Source: Xanthobacteraceae bacterium
Lineage (GTDB): Bacteria > Pseudomonadota > Alphaproteobacteria > Rhizobiales > Xanthobacteraceae
NCBI GenBank assembly: GCA_022844205.1
Contig: JALHMF010000002.1
Span: forward strand, 372,001 to 436,000
Reading direction: 5' to 3'
Length of the DNA stretch: 64,000 nt
The notes beneath the pieces are model-generated. The model was given only the letters and a program-made list of their open reading frames with translations. It made no database searches and was not told where the DNA came from. The first letter of the stretch is position 1. Every line of letters starts with the position of its first letter. This document shows positions 18,778 through 27,889 of this stretch, piece after piece. A program made the translations under genes and the position numbers.

Positions 18778-20357
18778 GGATGTCTGGCCGTCTGCGAAGA
18801 ATCGCCGGAATATGTTTGCAAATACCCCGCCGGCGGCGGGACATTTGCGTTGTACCAGGCGGCGAGATTTTCCAGCGACGGATGACTGAAACAGCGCTGA
18901 AGATAATTCCAGATTCGCGGCAGGTGGCGGATGTAGTGGGGCTTGCCGTCGCGCCGGTCGAGCCGGGCAAAGATGCCAAGGATTTTCGTCGCGCGCTGCA
19001 CGCCCATCATCACATAACGCGCCGCAAAATGCGCCGGGTCGAAATTCGGATCGCGGATACGCCGGCCAGCCGCATAGCGGGAAAGCAGGCGAAGCTCCAT
19101 CGCGTCGGGAATATCGACCCGCGCATCCATCAGGAGCGAGGCGACGTCATAAGCGGCCGGTCCCAACACGGCGTCCTGAAAGTCGAGAAGGCCGATCGCC
19201 TGGATTCCGGTGCGGTCGGGCAGCCACATAAGGTTCGGTGAATGAAAGTCGCGGAGCACCCAGGTTTTCGGCTCGGCCAGCGTTTGGGCGAGCATCAGCC
19301 GCCAGTCGGTGAGAAACTGCTCGCGCGAAGCCGCGTCCGGCTGCTTTCCGCCGCGATAGGGCAGGTACCAGTCGAATAGAAGTTCGATCTCGATCAGAAA
19401 CGCATCAAGGTCGTACGGAAGGAGCTTGTGCTCGATACGGGGCGCTACCGGCAGCTTTTCCGGCAAGTCGATCATATGCAGCGCGATCAGCACGTCGATT
19501 GCAGTTGCATAGCGTTCTTCAATCGGCGCATGGGCTTCGGTGACGAGCCGCTCGCTGCCGAAATCTTCCAAGAGCAGCACGCCACCTTCCAGATCGGCGG
19601 CATAAAGCTCTGGCGCGCTGAAGCCGCGATCGCGCAAGCCCCGCGCCATCGCGACAAACGGCCGGACGTTCTGCGCAATATGCGCGGTGTCGCTGTAGGT
19701 GCGGCCGTGGCGGAGCTTCGGCTCGCCCGAGCGTGGTGGATGCTTCATGAGAACAGCGGTGCCGGCCGTTAAATAAAGCCGCTCGTAGCTGCGGCTCGAA
19801 GCATCACCCTCAAGATGCGTGCGTAGCGCAGAGCCAAAGCCGGACGCGTCCAGCAGCGTTCGCGCGGAGCGAAGCTGCGCAAGCCGTGTCGCCCATGCGC
19901 CATATCCCGTGAGCCGCACGCGCCGGAAGGAAGGACCGTGACGCGGCGAGAGCATGAGGGCGACATCGAGCCGGTCGGCCTGCAGGAGTGCCGCCGCGCG
20001 ATCCGGCCATTCCACGAGGACGACCGCGCCTTCGGCAGCATCGCGCCAGCCGATCTCGGTCAGTTCCGCAACGGTAGTCACGCGGTAAAGATCGACGTGG
20101 ATCAGCGGGAAACGTGGCAGTTCGTAGATCTGCATCAGCGTGAAAGTGGGACTGGGGACTTCCAAGTCCGGGTCGGCGGCGAGATAGCGGATCACCGCGC
20201 GCGCGAAGGTGGTCTTTCCCGCGCCGAGATCGCCGGAGAGCGTGACGAGATCACCCGGCGCCAGCGATACGGCAATATCCATCGCGAGGTGCTGGGTCGC
20301 ATCCTCGTCGGTTAGCTCGATATCCCAGGTGGCGCGCGGAATGTTCGAGTTCGGCAT
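18774..20357 (-). CDS. tsaE: Fusion protein: TsaE (tRNA t6A ATPase) + AmgK-like sugar kinase
   Basis: 527 residues with two unrelated domains. Residues 1 to about 165 are TsaE: Walker A SGDLGAGKTTFARAVIRYL, SPTFTLMQIYE and IHVDLYRVT; TsaE is the ATPase that cycles the TsaBD complex making t6A37 in ANN-decoding tRNAs. Residues 195-500 are an aminoglycoside-phosphotransferase fold: GDASSRSYERLY, VLLLEDFGSERL, catalytic loop WVLRDFHSPNLMWL (Asp and Asn) and metal-binding GLLDFQDAVLGP. These match AmgK, the anomeric MurNAc/GlcNAc kinase. The fusion is known in Rhizobiales annotation. murU follows with overlapping start and stop; divL precedes by 7 bp. Confidence 0.92.
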   Translation of the reverse strand: MPNSNIPRATWDIELTDEDATQHLAMDIAVSLAPGDLVTLSGDLGAGKTTFARAVIRYLAADPDLEVPSPTFTLMQIYELPRFPLIHVDLYRVTTVAELTEIGWRDAAEGAVVLVEWPDRAAALLQADRLDVALMLSPRHGPSFRRVRLTGYGAWATRLAQLRSARTLLDASGFGSALRTHLEGDASSRSYERLYLTAGTAVLMKHPPRSGEPKLRHGRTYSDTAHIAQNVRPFVAMARGLRDRGFSAPELYAADLEGGVLLLEDFGSERLVTEAHAPIEERYATAIDVLIALHMIDLPEKLPVAPRIEHKLLPYDLDAFLIEIELLFDWYLPYRGGKQPDAASREQFLTDWRLMLAQTLAEPKTWVLRDFHSPNLMWLPDRTGIQAIGLLDFQDAVLGPAAYDVASLLMDARVDIPDAMELRLLSRYAAGRRIRDPNFDPAHFAARYVMMGVQRATKILGIFARLDRRDGKPHYIRHLPRIWNYLQRCFSHPSLENLAAWYNANVPPPAGYLQTYSGDSSQTARHP

Positions 20358-20364
20358 TCAGGCT

Positions 20365-22872
20365 CTATTCGGCGGCCTTCGATCCGAGTTCGGCATGGAT
20401 CGGGAAAGCGCAGACGGCCACAGTACCTTTTCCCGGCTTGGAGTCGATGGCGATGCGGCCGCCATGCAGCTCCATCAACGACTGTACGATCGAAAGGCCA
20501 AGCCCCGCGCCACGGTGATGAGACGCGCCCCGGTGCGTTTCAAACCGCTCGAACGCGCGGCCCTTTAGTTCCGGCGGTATTCCCGGCCCGTCGTCGGAGA
20601 TGGTGAAGAGGATTTCGCCGCCGTTGCGCTCCGCCGTCAGTTTCACCTCGCCGCCTTCGGGTGAAAAACCGATCGCATTGGACAGGAGATTGAACAGCAC
20701 CTGCCGCACGCGCTTTTCATCCGCGACGAAACTGCCGACATCCCCCGGAACCCGGATGCTCAGACGCACGCCGCGTTCGCTGAGCCGAATGCGGACTCCC
20801 TCGGCGGCGGCTTCCACTGCGGTAATGGCATCGACTTCGGCAAGGTCTAGCGCCATCGCTCCGGCATCGATGGTCGCAAGGTCTAGAATGTCGTTGATGA
20901 TCGCAAGCAGCGCCGAACTCGAATCCGTGATGTGCGCAAGATATTCACGCTGCTTTTCGTTGAGCGGGCCGATCACCGGATCGTCCAGCAACTGCGCAAA
21001 GCCGATGATCGTCGTCAGCGGCGAACGCAATTCGTAGGACACATGGCTGACGAATGTGTTCTTGAGTGCGTCTGCGGCGACCAGCGCTTCGTTGCGCTCG
21101 ATCAGTGCGCGCTCCACGCGATTGCGATCGCTGATGTCGCGGAAGGTCACGAGCGAGCCGCCGTCGGGGAGCGGCATCGCGCCGCCGTCGAGTACGCGCC
21201 CGTCCTTCAGTTCCAGCTTGCGAACGACCGGATTGCGCTGACCGATGCCGGTGACGGCGAGCTGGATTGCGGTCCACGCCGCGTCGCTGGCACTTAAATA
21301 CGGCTTGCAGAGATTGCCGATCGCCTCGATGTGCGGACGTTCGGAAAGCTGCTCCTGCGGCAGCGTCCACAACTCGCCAAAGGAACGATTGAAAAGTTTC
21401 AGTTTCCCGTCGCTGCCAAACACCGCGACGGCTTCAGTGAGCGCATCCAGGGTCTCGCTCTGGATCTGGATGAGCGCGTTGTGGCGGCTTTCGAGATCGT
21501 ATTTTTCCGTCAGTTCGTCGAAGAGATACGTGACGCCGCCTTCCGGATTGGGCGCCGTGACGACGCGCAGCGTGCGGCCGCCTGGCAAATGCCACGCGTG
21601 CTCCTTGATCTCGGTCGCGCGATAGGCTTCGTGCAGAAGTTTTTTCCATCCACGGAAGTCGGCCTGCTCCGGCAGCAGCCGCTCGGCGCGCAGACGGTCG
21701 AGGATCGCCGAATCCGTCGGGCGTTCGTCGAGAAAAGCAGAATTCAGCCGGAACAGCGTCGCATACGCATCGTTGTGAAAGACCAGCCGCTCATCCGCGC
21801 CGAAGATCGCAACCGCGGTCGCAAGCTGATCGAGCGTGCGGCGATGGCCGCTGACGACGCGGTTGAGTTCGGCCCGCATCCGCTCGGATTCGGTGACATC
21901 GATGCCGAGGCCTGCGGCACCCTCGCCGCCGCCCACTTCGAGCACATCAAAGACGCGTCGCTCGCCGGCCGCGATCAGCGCGAGCCGCTTTGAGAAAACC
22001 TCACCGCCCGCACGGAGGCGCGCGGCCTCCATACGGGATTCGCCATCGAGCAATTCCAGCCCGCGCGCGGATGCTTCGCCCGCGTCGGCGGCTTCGACCG
22101 CGGTTGCAAAGGCGCGGTTGGCATAAGCGAGATTTCCCTCCGCGTTGCGAATCCAGATTGGGGTCGGCAATGCGTCGAGCAGTCTGCGAAGCCCGGTGAC
22201 TTCGTTTGCAAGCGCGCGATGCTGTTCGGCAAGAGCGGCGTGATCGAGCTTGGCGCCGGTGACGTCGCGGAGCCGCAATACGGCGGCACCGGCGATCGGC
22301 CGTCCTTCCGCTTCGATATGGCGCGCGCGCGTGCTGACGATAAGCATCTTGAAGGACTGACCGCGTTGGCGGAGCGCATCAACGGCGACATCCATGGAAT
22401 GGGCGCGTGCGGCATCGAGCCAGCTTCCGAACACGAGCACGCGCCGCGCGCCCGCATGCCCGGTGATCTCCGCCGTCTCGCCGATGATCACGGGCTCCGA
22501 ACGGTGGTCGCGCCAGAGCACCACCACCTGCGGATCGGTCTGCATGAGGGCAAGCGCCAGATCGGCTTCCTCGCGCAAGGCCGCGATCTGTTGTCTTGAT
22601 GCGGAAAGTTGCAGGCCGGTGCGGGTACGCAGGCGCATGAAGGCGATGGCAGAGATCGCCGCGAACAGGAATACGCCAGCGACAAAAGCCAACATTGCAA
22701 GTTCGTGGTTCGCGAAAGACTGCAACGCGGAATCGATTCTCTCGAAGCCGGTCACGGCTGCCTGCGAAGAGGAGACGATTGGCATTAGAAAAAACGCCGG
22801 AATCAGCACGCGGCTGCAACGCCCGCGCAGGGATGCGCGTGCTCCGATACCGCTGACCGACAGACCCGGCAT
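20365..22872 (-). CDS. divL: DivL-type PAS sensor pseudokinase, Tyr replacing phospho-acceptor His
   Basis: Cell-cycle regulator; in Caulobacter, DivL acts at the pole with the CckA kinase and DivK to control the CtrA pathway. About 835 residues from ATG 22872 (GTG 22902 also possible). Two hydrophobic N-terminal segments (VLIPAFFLMPIVSS and LAMLAFVAGVFLFAAISAIAF), then PAS-like regions at about 235-330, 350-450 and 480-585, then a HisKA domain where the usual SHELRTPL reads SYELRSPL: the codon at 21036-21034 is TAC, Tyr. The ATP-binding domain keeps its boxes (FNLLSNAIGFSPEGG, DDGPGIP, RGAGLGLSI). Tyr at this site is the mark of DivL. It heads the divL-tsaE-murU-addB-addA-trxA run. Confidence 0.9.
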   Translation of the reverse strand: MPGLSVSGIGARASLRGRCSRVLIPAFFLMPIVSSSQAAVTGFERIDSALQSFANHELAMLAFVAGVFLFAAISAIAFMRLRTRTGLQLSASRQQIAALREEADLALALMQTDPQVVVLWRDHRSEPVIIGETAEITGHAGARRVLVFGSWLDAARAHSMDVAVDALRQRGQSFKMLIVSTRARHIEAEGRPIAGAAVLRLRDVTGAKLDHAALAEQHRALANEVTGLRRLLDALPTPIWIRNAEGNLAYANRAFATAVEAADAGEASARGLELLDGESRMEAARLRAGGEVFSKRLALIAAGERRVFDVLEVGGGEGAAGLGIDVTESERMRAELNRVVSGHRRTLDQLATAVAIFGADERLVFHNDAYATLFRLNSAFLDERPTDSAILDRLRAERLLPEQADFRGWKKLLHEAYRATEIKEHAWHLPGGRTLRVVTAPNPEGGVTYLFDELTEKYDLESRHNALIQIQSETLDALTEAVAVFGSDGKLKLFNRSFGELWTLPQEQLSERPHIEAIGNLCKPYLSASDAAWTAIQLAVTGIGQRNPVVRKLELKDGRVLDGGAMPLPDGGSLVTFRDISDRNRVERALIERNEALVAADALKNTFVSHVSYELRSPLTTIIGFAQLLDDPVIGPLNEKQREYLAHITDSSSALLAIINDILDLATIDAGAMALDLAEVDAITAVEAAAEGVRIRLSERGVRLSIRVPGDVGSFVADEKRVRQVLFNLLSNAIGFSPEGGEVKLTAERNGGEILFTISDDGPGIPPELKGRAFERFETHRGASHHRGAGLGLSIVQSLMELHGGRIAIDSKPGKGTVAVCAFPIHAELGSKAAE

Positions 22873-23027
22873 TCCCCGCCTTCGCCTTCGCTGAACCTTC
22901 ACCCGAATCGCCCGGGAATCTAACCCCGGGTGGAGTCAGCGCAGAAGAGGAAAGCGGCGAAAAATCGAAATAAAAGAGCGGCCGGGTGCGCTTACTTGGC
23001 CCCTTTTAACCTTTCGTTCGCGTTTTG

Positions 23028-23045
23028 ATTCCGCGCGCGCGGAAT
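23028..23045 (-). terminator. Palindromic hairpin just after cysK
   Basis: ATTCCGCGCGCGCGGAAT is a perfect 18-nt palindrome ending 7 bp from the cysK stop. No T-tract follows on the minus strand, so it may act with Rho or as an mRNA 3'-end protector and not as a true intrinsic terminator. The rest of the 179-bp gap to divL holds a CCCGGG-N8-CCCGGG inverted repeat at 22911-22930 in the divL leader. Confidence 0.5.
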
Positions 23046-23051
23046 TTTGCC

Positions 23052-24041
23052 TCAAAGCCCTTCGAACAGGGCAGTTGAGAGATAGCGCTCGGCGAAGGAG
23101 GGAACGATCACCACGATGTTCTTGCCCGCATATTCTGGCCGGGTTCCAATTTCGAAAGCGGCGGCGATGGCCGCACCCGACGAAATGCCGGCGGGAATGC
23201 CCTCGAAGCGCGCGAGTTCGCGTGCGGTTTCAAACGCGGTCTGGTTGCCCACCGTGATGATCTCGTCGACGACGGAGCGATCGAGCACCTCCGGCACGAA
23301 GCCCGCACCAATACCCTGAATTTTGTGCGGTCCGGGCTGGCCGCCAGAAAGCACCGGACTATCTTCCGGCTCCACGGCGACGATGCGAAGCGACGGCTTC
23401 CGCGGCTTCAGCACCTGGCCGACGCCGGTGATGGTGCCGCCGGTGCCGACGCCCGCGACAAAGACATCGACCGCGCCGCCGGTGTCGTTCCAGATTTCTT
23501 CGGCGGTGGTGCGGCGGTGGATTTCAGGATTGGCGAGATTCTTGAACTGCTGCGGCATCGCGGCTCTCGGCAATTCGCGGATCAGTTCCTCGGCCTTGGT
23601 GACCGCGCCGCGCATTCCCTTCGCCGGATCGGTCAGTACGAGTTCGGCGCCGAGCAGCGCCAGCATCTTGCGCCGTTCCAGCGACATCGATTCCGGCATC
23701 ACAAGGATCAGACGATAGCCGCGCGCCGCCGCGACGAAGGCGAGCGCGATGCCGGTGTTGCCCGAGGTCGGTTCCACCAGCACGGTGTCCTTGTCGATGG
23801 CGCCGGCCTTTTCCATCGCGTCGATCATCGACACGCCGATGCGGTCCTTCACCGAGCCGATGGGATTGAAAAATTCGAGCTTCGCGAGAATATTCGCCTT
23901 CACGCCGCGCTGCTGCGGCAGCCGGTTCAGGCGCACGAGCGGCGTGTCGCCAATGGTTTCCGTAATGGAATCGAATATGCGGCCGCGGCCGGGGGCCTGT
24001 TCGGCGGATTGTGCGCGGGGCTTGCGTGCGGGCTCGGCCAT
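23052..24041 (-). CDS. cysK: Cysteine synthase A (O-acetylserine sulfhydrylase)
   Basis: PLP enzyme joining O-acetylserine and sulfide to give cysteine. 329 residues with a 22-residue basic leader before the core ([16 protein letters not shown]). The PLP lysine is in [27 protein letters not shown] is the Asn loop; [14 protein letters not shown] binds the phosphate. AGGAG lies 8 bases before the ATG. The gene lies 22 bp after an Rrf2-type regulator and in the same run as dut and coaBC. Confidence 0.96.
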   Translation of the reverse strand: MAEPARKPRAQSAEQAPGRGRIFDSITETIGDTPLVRLNRLPQQRGVKANILAKLEFFNPIGSVKDRIGVSMIDAMEKAGAIDKDTVLVEPTSGNTGIALAFVAAARGYRLILVMPESMSLERRKMLALLGAELVLTDPAKGMRGAVTKAEELIRELPRAAMPQQFKNLANPEIHRRTTAEEIWNDTGGAVDVFVAGVGTGGTITGVGQVLKPRKPSLRIVAVEPEDSPVLSGGQPGPHKIQGIGAGFVPEVLDRSVVDEIITVGNQTAFETARELARFEGIPAGISSGAAIAAAFEIGTRPEYAGKNIVVIVPSFAERYLSTALFEGL

Positions 24042-24062
24042 ATTGAACTCCTGTATTCAGTC

Positions 24063-24503
24063 TTAAATCGTGAAGTCGGAATGCGCCGCCGGTTCGATCA
24101 GGCCGGTTTTCTCGGCCTGCTGGCAGAGACGGTCGATCGTCACCGACGAAAGCGAGTTTTCAAAGATCGCTTCGGCTTCGGCGACCGCGGGAGAAATCAC
24201 ATCGCGCACGATGGCGGGCACGGAAGCGTCCTTGTCCTCGTTGGTCGCTTCGGCGATGCGTACGATCTCCGCCACCGAAATACGCCGCCGTTCGCGCGCA
24301 AGCTCGTAGCCGCCGCGCGGCCCGCGCACGCCCTTGAGAATTCCGGCATGCACGAGCGCCTGCAACACCGGCTCCAGGTGCCGCGGCGGAAGATTGTGCC
24401 GCTCGGCGAGCGCCTTTGCTGCAACCGGTTGGCCGCGTGCGTGGATCGCGACATCGATCACCGCCGCGACCGCAAGCAAACTTTTTTCGGACAGTCGTGC
24501 CAT
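24063..24503 (-). CDS. Rrf2-family transcriptional regulator, probably of cysteine metabolism
   Basis: Winged-helix regulator of 146 residues from ATG 24503 (MARLSEKSLLAVAAVIDVA), with GAGGAG just upstream; the longer frame to 24563 would overlap dut. Family marks: PVAAKALAERHNLPPRHLEPVLQALVHAGILKGVRGPRGGYELAR, spanning the recognition helix and wing. It lacks the three clustered cysteines that hold the Fe-S cluster in IscR and NsrR, having one Cys near the end (LCQQAE). That makes it more like CymR, the Rrf2 repressor of cysteine genes that senses OAS through CysK. The gene directly before cysK supports this, but the ligand is inference. Confidence 0.85.
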   Translation of the reverse strand: MARLSEKSLLAVAAVIDVAIHARGQPVAAKALAERHNLPPRHLEPVLQALVHAGILKGVRGPRGGYELARERRRISVAEIVRIAEATNEDKDASVPAIVRDVISPAVAEAEAIFENSLSSVTIDRLCQQAEKTGLIEPAAHSDFTI

Positions 24504-24510
24504 CTTCTCC

Positions 24511-24987
24511 TCAGCCGGTTTTACGGTCGAGCGTGGTGCCCGTAGAGCCGAAGCCCCCGGCACCCCGCGCGGTTGAATCCAAAGTCTGCACCCGCTCCAG
24601 CGCTGATTGCACGACCGGCGCGAAGACCAGCTGCGCGATCCGCATGCCGCGGGTAATGACGAAATTTTCCGTGCCCAGATTGATCAGGATCACCTTCACT
24701 TCGCCGCGATAGTCCGCGTCGATGGTGCCGGGCGCATTGAGTACGGTGATCGCGTGGTTGAGGGCGAGGCCGGAGCGCGGGCGCACCTGAGCCTCGAAGC
24801 CGGAAGGAATCGCCAGCGACAGGCCGGTCGGCACCGCCGCGCGCTCGCCGGGTTTTAGGGTCAGCGGTTCGTTCTCCGCGACCGCGGCAAGAAGATCGAT
24901 TCCGGCGGAATCCTTCGTTGCGTAAACCGGGCCCGGCAGGCCGGCGGCGTGCGGAAGCTCCACGAATGACACCGACATCGCTTTCAT
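24511..24987 (-). CDS. dut: Deoxyuridine 5'-triphosphate nucleotidohydrolase (dUTPase)
   Basis: Hydrolyses dUTP to dUMP, keeping uracil out of DNA and feeding dTMP synthesis. 158 residues, trimeric family, with all five motifs: AGIDLLAA (1), VRPRSGLAL (2), [17 protein letters not shown] (3, catalytic Asp), [10 protein letters not shown] (4) and [11 protein letters not shown] at the C-terminus (5). Its ATG overlaps the coaBC stop (ATGA). coaBC-dut is a common pair in proteobacteria. Confidence 0.97.
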   Translation of the reverse strand: MKAMSVSFVELPHAAGLPGPVYATKDSAGIDLLAAVAENEPLTLKPGERAAVPTGLSLAIPSGFEAQVRPRSGLALNHAITVLNAPGTIDADYRGEVKVILINLGTENFVITRGMRIAQLVFAPVVQSALERVQTLDSTARGAGGFGSTGTTLDRKTG

Positions 24988-26204
24988 TTGCCCGCCCTTT
25001 TCAGCGTATCGGCGATACGGCGCACGAGCGCGCCCGCCACCGCTTCCTTGCTTTGTGTCGGCCAGTCCTCGACGCCTTCGCGGGTGACGAGATGCACGGT
25101 GTTGCGTTCGCCGCCAAAGACGCCGGTTTCCGGCGAGACATCGTTCGCGACGATCCAGTCGCAGCCTTTTTTCGCGAGCTTGGCTTTGGCGTTGTCGAGG
25201 ATCTTTTCGGTTTCCGCCGCGAAGCCGACAACGAGTTTCGGGCGGCGCTTGTGATGGGCGATGGTGCTCAGAATGTCCGGGTTCTCGGACAGGCAGAGCG
25301 TCAGCGGCCCCCCATTGGCCTTCTTCATTTTTTCCGGTGCTGCGTCGTCGATCTTCCAGTCGGCGACGGCAGCGGCACAGATCGCGACATCGACCGGCAG
25401 TGCAGCTTCCGCCGCCTTCAGCATTTCGGCGGCGGTATTCACGTGAATGGTTTTGATACCGGAAGGATCCGGCAGTTCGACCGGGCCCGAAATCAGCACG
25501 ACCTCGGCACCCGCCGCCGCCGCCGCGCGTGCGACCGCATGGCCCTGCTTGCCGGACGACTGATTGGAAATGAACCGCACCGGGTCGATCGGCTCGCGCG
25601 TCGGTCCCGACGTCACGAGCACGCGCTTGCCTTTGAGCGAACTTTTATCCGGAGCAATCGCGATCAGGTTTTCAACCGCAGCAACGATCTCGACCGGCTC
25701 CGCCATGCGACCGGTACCGGTCTCGTTGCTTTCCGCCATCTCGCCCTGATTCGGGCCGATGGCGGAAATTCCGTCTGCGATGAGTTGCGCGAAGTTTCGC
25801 TGCGTCGCCGGATGCGTCCACATCGCCGGGTTCATCGCGGGCGCAACCAATACCGGCCGATGGGTAGCGAGCAGGATCGCCGTCGCGAGGTCGTTGGCGA
25901 GACCGTTCGCCATTTTCGCCATGAGGTCGGCGGTGGCGGGCGCCACCACGATTACATCGGCCTCGCGCGCGAGCCGGATATGGCCGACATCGAATTCGCT
26001 GGCCGCGTCGAAGAGTTCGGTGAAAGGCTTTTCGCCCGTGAGCGCGCCCACGGATAAAGGGGTGACGAACTCCTGCGCCGCGCCCGTCATCACCGCCCGC
26101 ACCGAGGCACCCCGCTCGCGCAGGCGGCGGATCAGATCGAGGCTTTTATAGGCGGCGATGCCGCCACCGATGATGAGGAGTAGCTTTTTGCCCGCAAGTG
26201 ACAT
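24984..26204 (-). CDS. coaBC: Bifunctional phosphopantothenoylcysteine decarboxylase / phosphopantothenate-cysteine ligase
   Basis: Two steps of coenzyme A synthesis: CoaB joins phosphopantothenate to cysteine, and CoaC (flavin) decarboxylates the product. 406 residues from ATG 26204 ([20 protein letters not shown]); a TTG at 26216 is less likely. The CoaC half shows [16 protein letters not shown], the HFCD-type His in [14 protein letters not shown], and [17 protein letters not shown]. The CoaB half (from about 185) shows [25 protein letters not shown] and CAAAVADWK. It opens the coaBC-dut-Rrf2-cysK run, joining a cysteine-consuming enzyme with a cysteine-making one. Confidence 0.96.
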   Translation of the reverse strand: MSLAGKKLLLIIGGGIAAYKSLDLIRRLRERGASVRAVMTGAAQEFVTPLSVGALTGEKPFTELFDAASEFDVGHIRLAREADVIVVAPATADLMAKMANGLANDLATAILLATHRPVLVAPAMNPAMWTHPATQRNFAQLIADGISAIGPNQGEMAESNETGTGRMAEPVEIVAAVENLIAIAPDKSSLKGKRVLVTSGPTREPIDPVRFISNQSSGKQGHAVARAAAAAGAEVVLISGPVELPDPSGIKTIHVNTAAEMLKAAEAALPVDVAICAAAVADWKIDDAAPEKMKKANGGPLTLCLSENPDILSTIAHHKRRPKLVVGFAAETEKILDNAKAKLAKKGCDWIVANDVSPETGVFGGERNTVHLVTREGVEDWPTQSKEAVAGALVRRIADTLKRAGK

Positions 26205-26245
26205 GCAGAACGCCAACCGCCGTCTAATTATCAGACTAAGCCTGT

Positions 26246-26275
26246 ATATTACGACAATTTACGGTGAGAACGCAA
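26246..26275 (-). promoter_or_regulatory. Candidate sigma-70 promoter for coaBC-dut-Rrf2-cysK
   Basis: On the minus strand TTGCGT (26275-26270) and TAATAT (26251-26246) are 18 bp apart, about 42 bp upstream of the coaBC ATG. The 112-bp gap to ubiB is unusually A/T-rich. No start site is known; call by motif only. Confidence 0.45.
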
Positions 26276-26316
26276 AGGGCTTAGCAGCCTCATAAAAAAC
26301 CACGTGAATCAATGGC

Positions 26317-27882
26317 TTAGCGAAACAGCCAGACCGCGAGCAGGCCCGCGATCACCCACAAAGCCAGCGTTGTCCAGCGGCCACGTTTGGCCTCAGCCCG
26401 GCCGATGGCCTCGACCGTTTCGGGGGCAAGCACCAGTCCCTCGCGGGTCTGCTCGTCCAGTCGCTCTATAGTACCCGCCGCACGGGTCAGGATGCCGGGG
26501 GCAGCACCGATCAGTCTGCCGATGCCGCCCAGTTCAGTCGCGGCATCCTCGATCCGGCCGACCGGGCCGAGATGGCGTTCGATCCAATCGCGCACCACCG
26601 GCTCGGCGGTGGCCCACATATCCAGCTTGGGATCGAGCGCGCGGGCAACGCCCTCGACGACCACCATCGTCTTTTGCAGCAGCAAGAGTTCGGGGCGCGT
26701 GCGCATGTCGAAGAGGGCCGTCACCTCGAACAGAAGAGTGAGCAGCTTCGCCATGGAGATTTCATCCGCCGGCCGGTCGTGGATCGGCTCGCCGATGGCG
26801 CGGATCGCCTGCGCGAAATCCTCGACCGCATGATGTGTCGGCACATAGCCCGCCTCGAAATGCACTTCTGCCGTGCGATACCAGTCCCGCGTGATGAAAC
26901 CGAAGAGAATTTCCGCAAGGAAGCGCCGCTCTTTCGGATTGAGCCGGCCCATGATTCCGCAATCGACCGCGACCAGCCGGCCATCGCAGTCCACGAACAG
27001 GTTTCCCGGATGCAGGTCCGCATGGAAAAATCCATGCCCGATCGCCTGCCGCAGAAACGACTGGATCAGCACGCGCCCGAGACGGACGAAATCGTGTCCC
27101 GCCTCGCGCAACTTGTCTTGGTTATTAAGAGGAATGCCGGACACCCATTCCGTGGTCAGCACGCGTCGCGCCGTTCGCTCCCAATCGACCTTGGGCACGC
27201 GAAAATCGGGATCGTCCTTGGCGTTTTCGGCGAGCTCTGAATAGGCCGCGGCTTCCAGCCGCAAATCCATTTCCATCGTGACGGAGCGCGCGAGTGTCTC
27301 CACGGTGGCAACCAGCCGCAAGCGCTTGGCTTCGGCCGAATGCCGCTCGGCGAGCCGGGCAATGAAGAAGAAGGAATCAAGATCGTTCTGAAACCGGCGC
27401 TCGACCCCTGGCCGCAAGACTTTTACGGCCACCGTGCGCGCGCCCTTGGCGTCGTTGATTTCCGCGCGATGGACTTGCGCGATGGAGGCCGCTGCCACCG
27501 GCGGGCTGAACGACAAAAAAAGCTCCGAAACCGGCTTGCCGAGCGATTCCAGGATCGCTTTCTCCGCGTCCTGCTGGCCGAACGGCGCCATGCGGTCTTG
27601 CAGCGATTCAAGATCCTTCGCGATGGCCTTGCCGACTACATCCGGGCGGGTGGCTAGAAACTGCCCCAGCTTCACGTAAGTGGGCCCGAGTTTTGTTAGT
27701 GCCGCCGCGAGCCGGGCTGAACCTTCGCCCGCATCCCTGCGTTCGATCAATCGCCCGATCTTCAGCACAAACCGCGGCCCCGGTGGCAGCGCCTGCGGAT
27801 CGGGAAGACCGAGCACGCCTTCTCGCGCGAACACAAAGCCCGCCCGGATTAGCCTGAAGAAATGCGTGATGGCGTTGAACAT
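26317..27882 (-). CDS. ubiB: Ubiquinone biosynthesis protein UbiB (ABC1/ADCK kinase-like)
   Basis: Atypical protein-kinase-fold ATPase needed for ubiquinone synthesis, membrane-anchored. 521 residues. Family marks: the KLGQFLATRPDVVG region near residue 70, the Ala-rich loop AAASIAQVHRAEI in place of the Gly-rich loop, VAVKVLRPGVERRF with the Lys, HADLHPGNLFVDCDGRLVAVDCGIMG (catalytic Asp and the DFG-like DCG). The end, TTLALWVIAGLLAVWLF, is a membrane segment and its Arg is the last residue. It lies 7 bp after ubiE on the same strand, so ubiE-ubiB are an operon. Confidence 0.96.
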   Translation of the reverse strand: MFNAITHFFRLIRAGFVFAREGVLGLPDPQALPPGPRFVLKIGRLIERRDAGEGSARLAAALTKLGPTYVKLGQFLATRPDVVGKAIAKDLESLQDRMAPFGQQDAEKAILESLGKPVSELFLSFSPPVAAASIAQVHRAEINDAKGARTVAVKVLRPGVERRFQNDLDSFFFIARLAERHSAEAKRLRLVATVETLARSVTMEMDLRLEAAAYSELAENAKDDPDFRVPKVDWERTARRVLTTEWVSGIPLNNQDKLREAGHDFVRLGRVLIQSFLRQAIGHGFFHADLHPGNLFVDCDGRLVAVDCGIMGRLNPKERRFLAEILFGFITRDWYRTAEVHFEAGYVPTHHAVEDFAQAIRAIGEPIHDRPADEISMAKLLTLLFEVTALFDMRTRPELLLLQKTMVVVEGVARALDPKLDMWATAEPVVRDWIERHLGPVGRIEDAATELGGIGRLIGAAPGILTRAAGTIERLDEQTREGLVLAPETVEAIGRAEAKRGRWTTLALWVIAGLLAVWLFR

Positions 27883-27889
27883 TGCTCGC

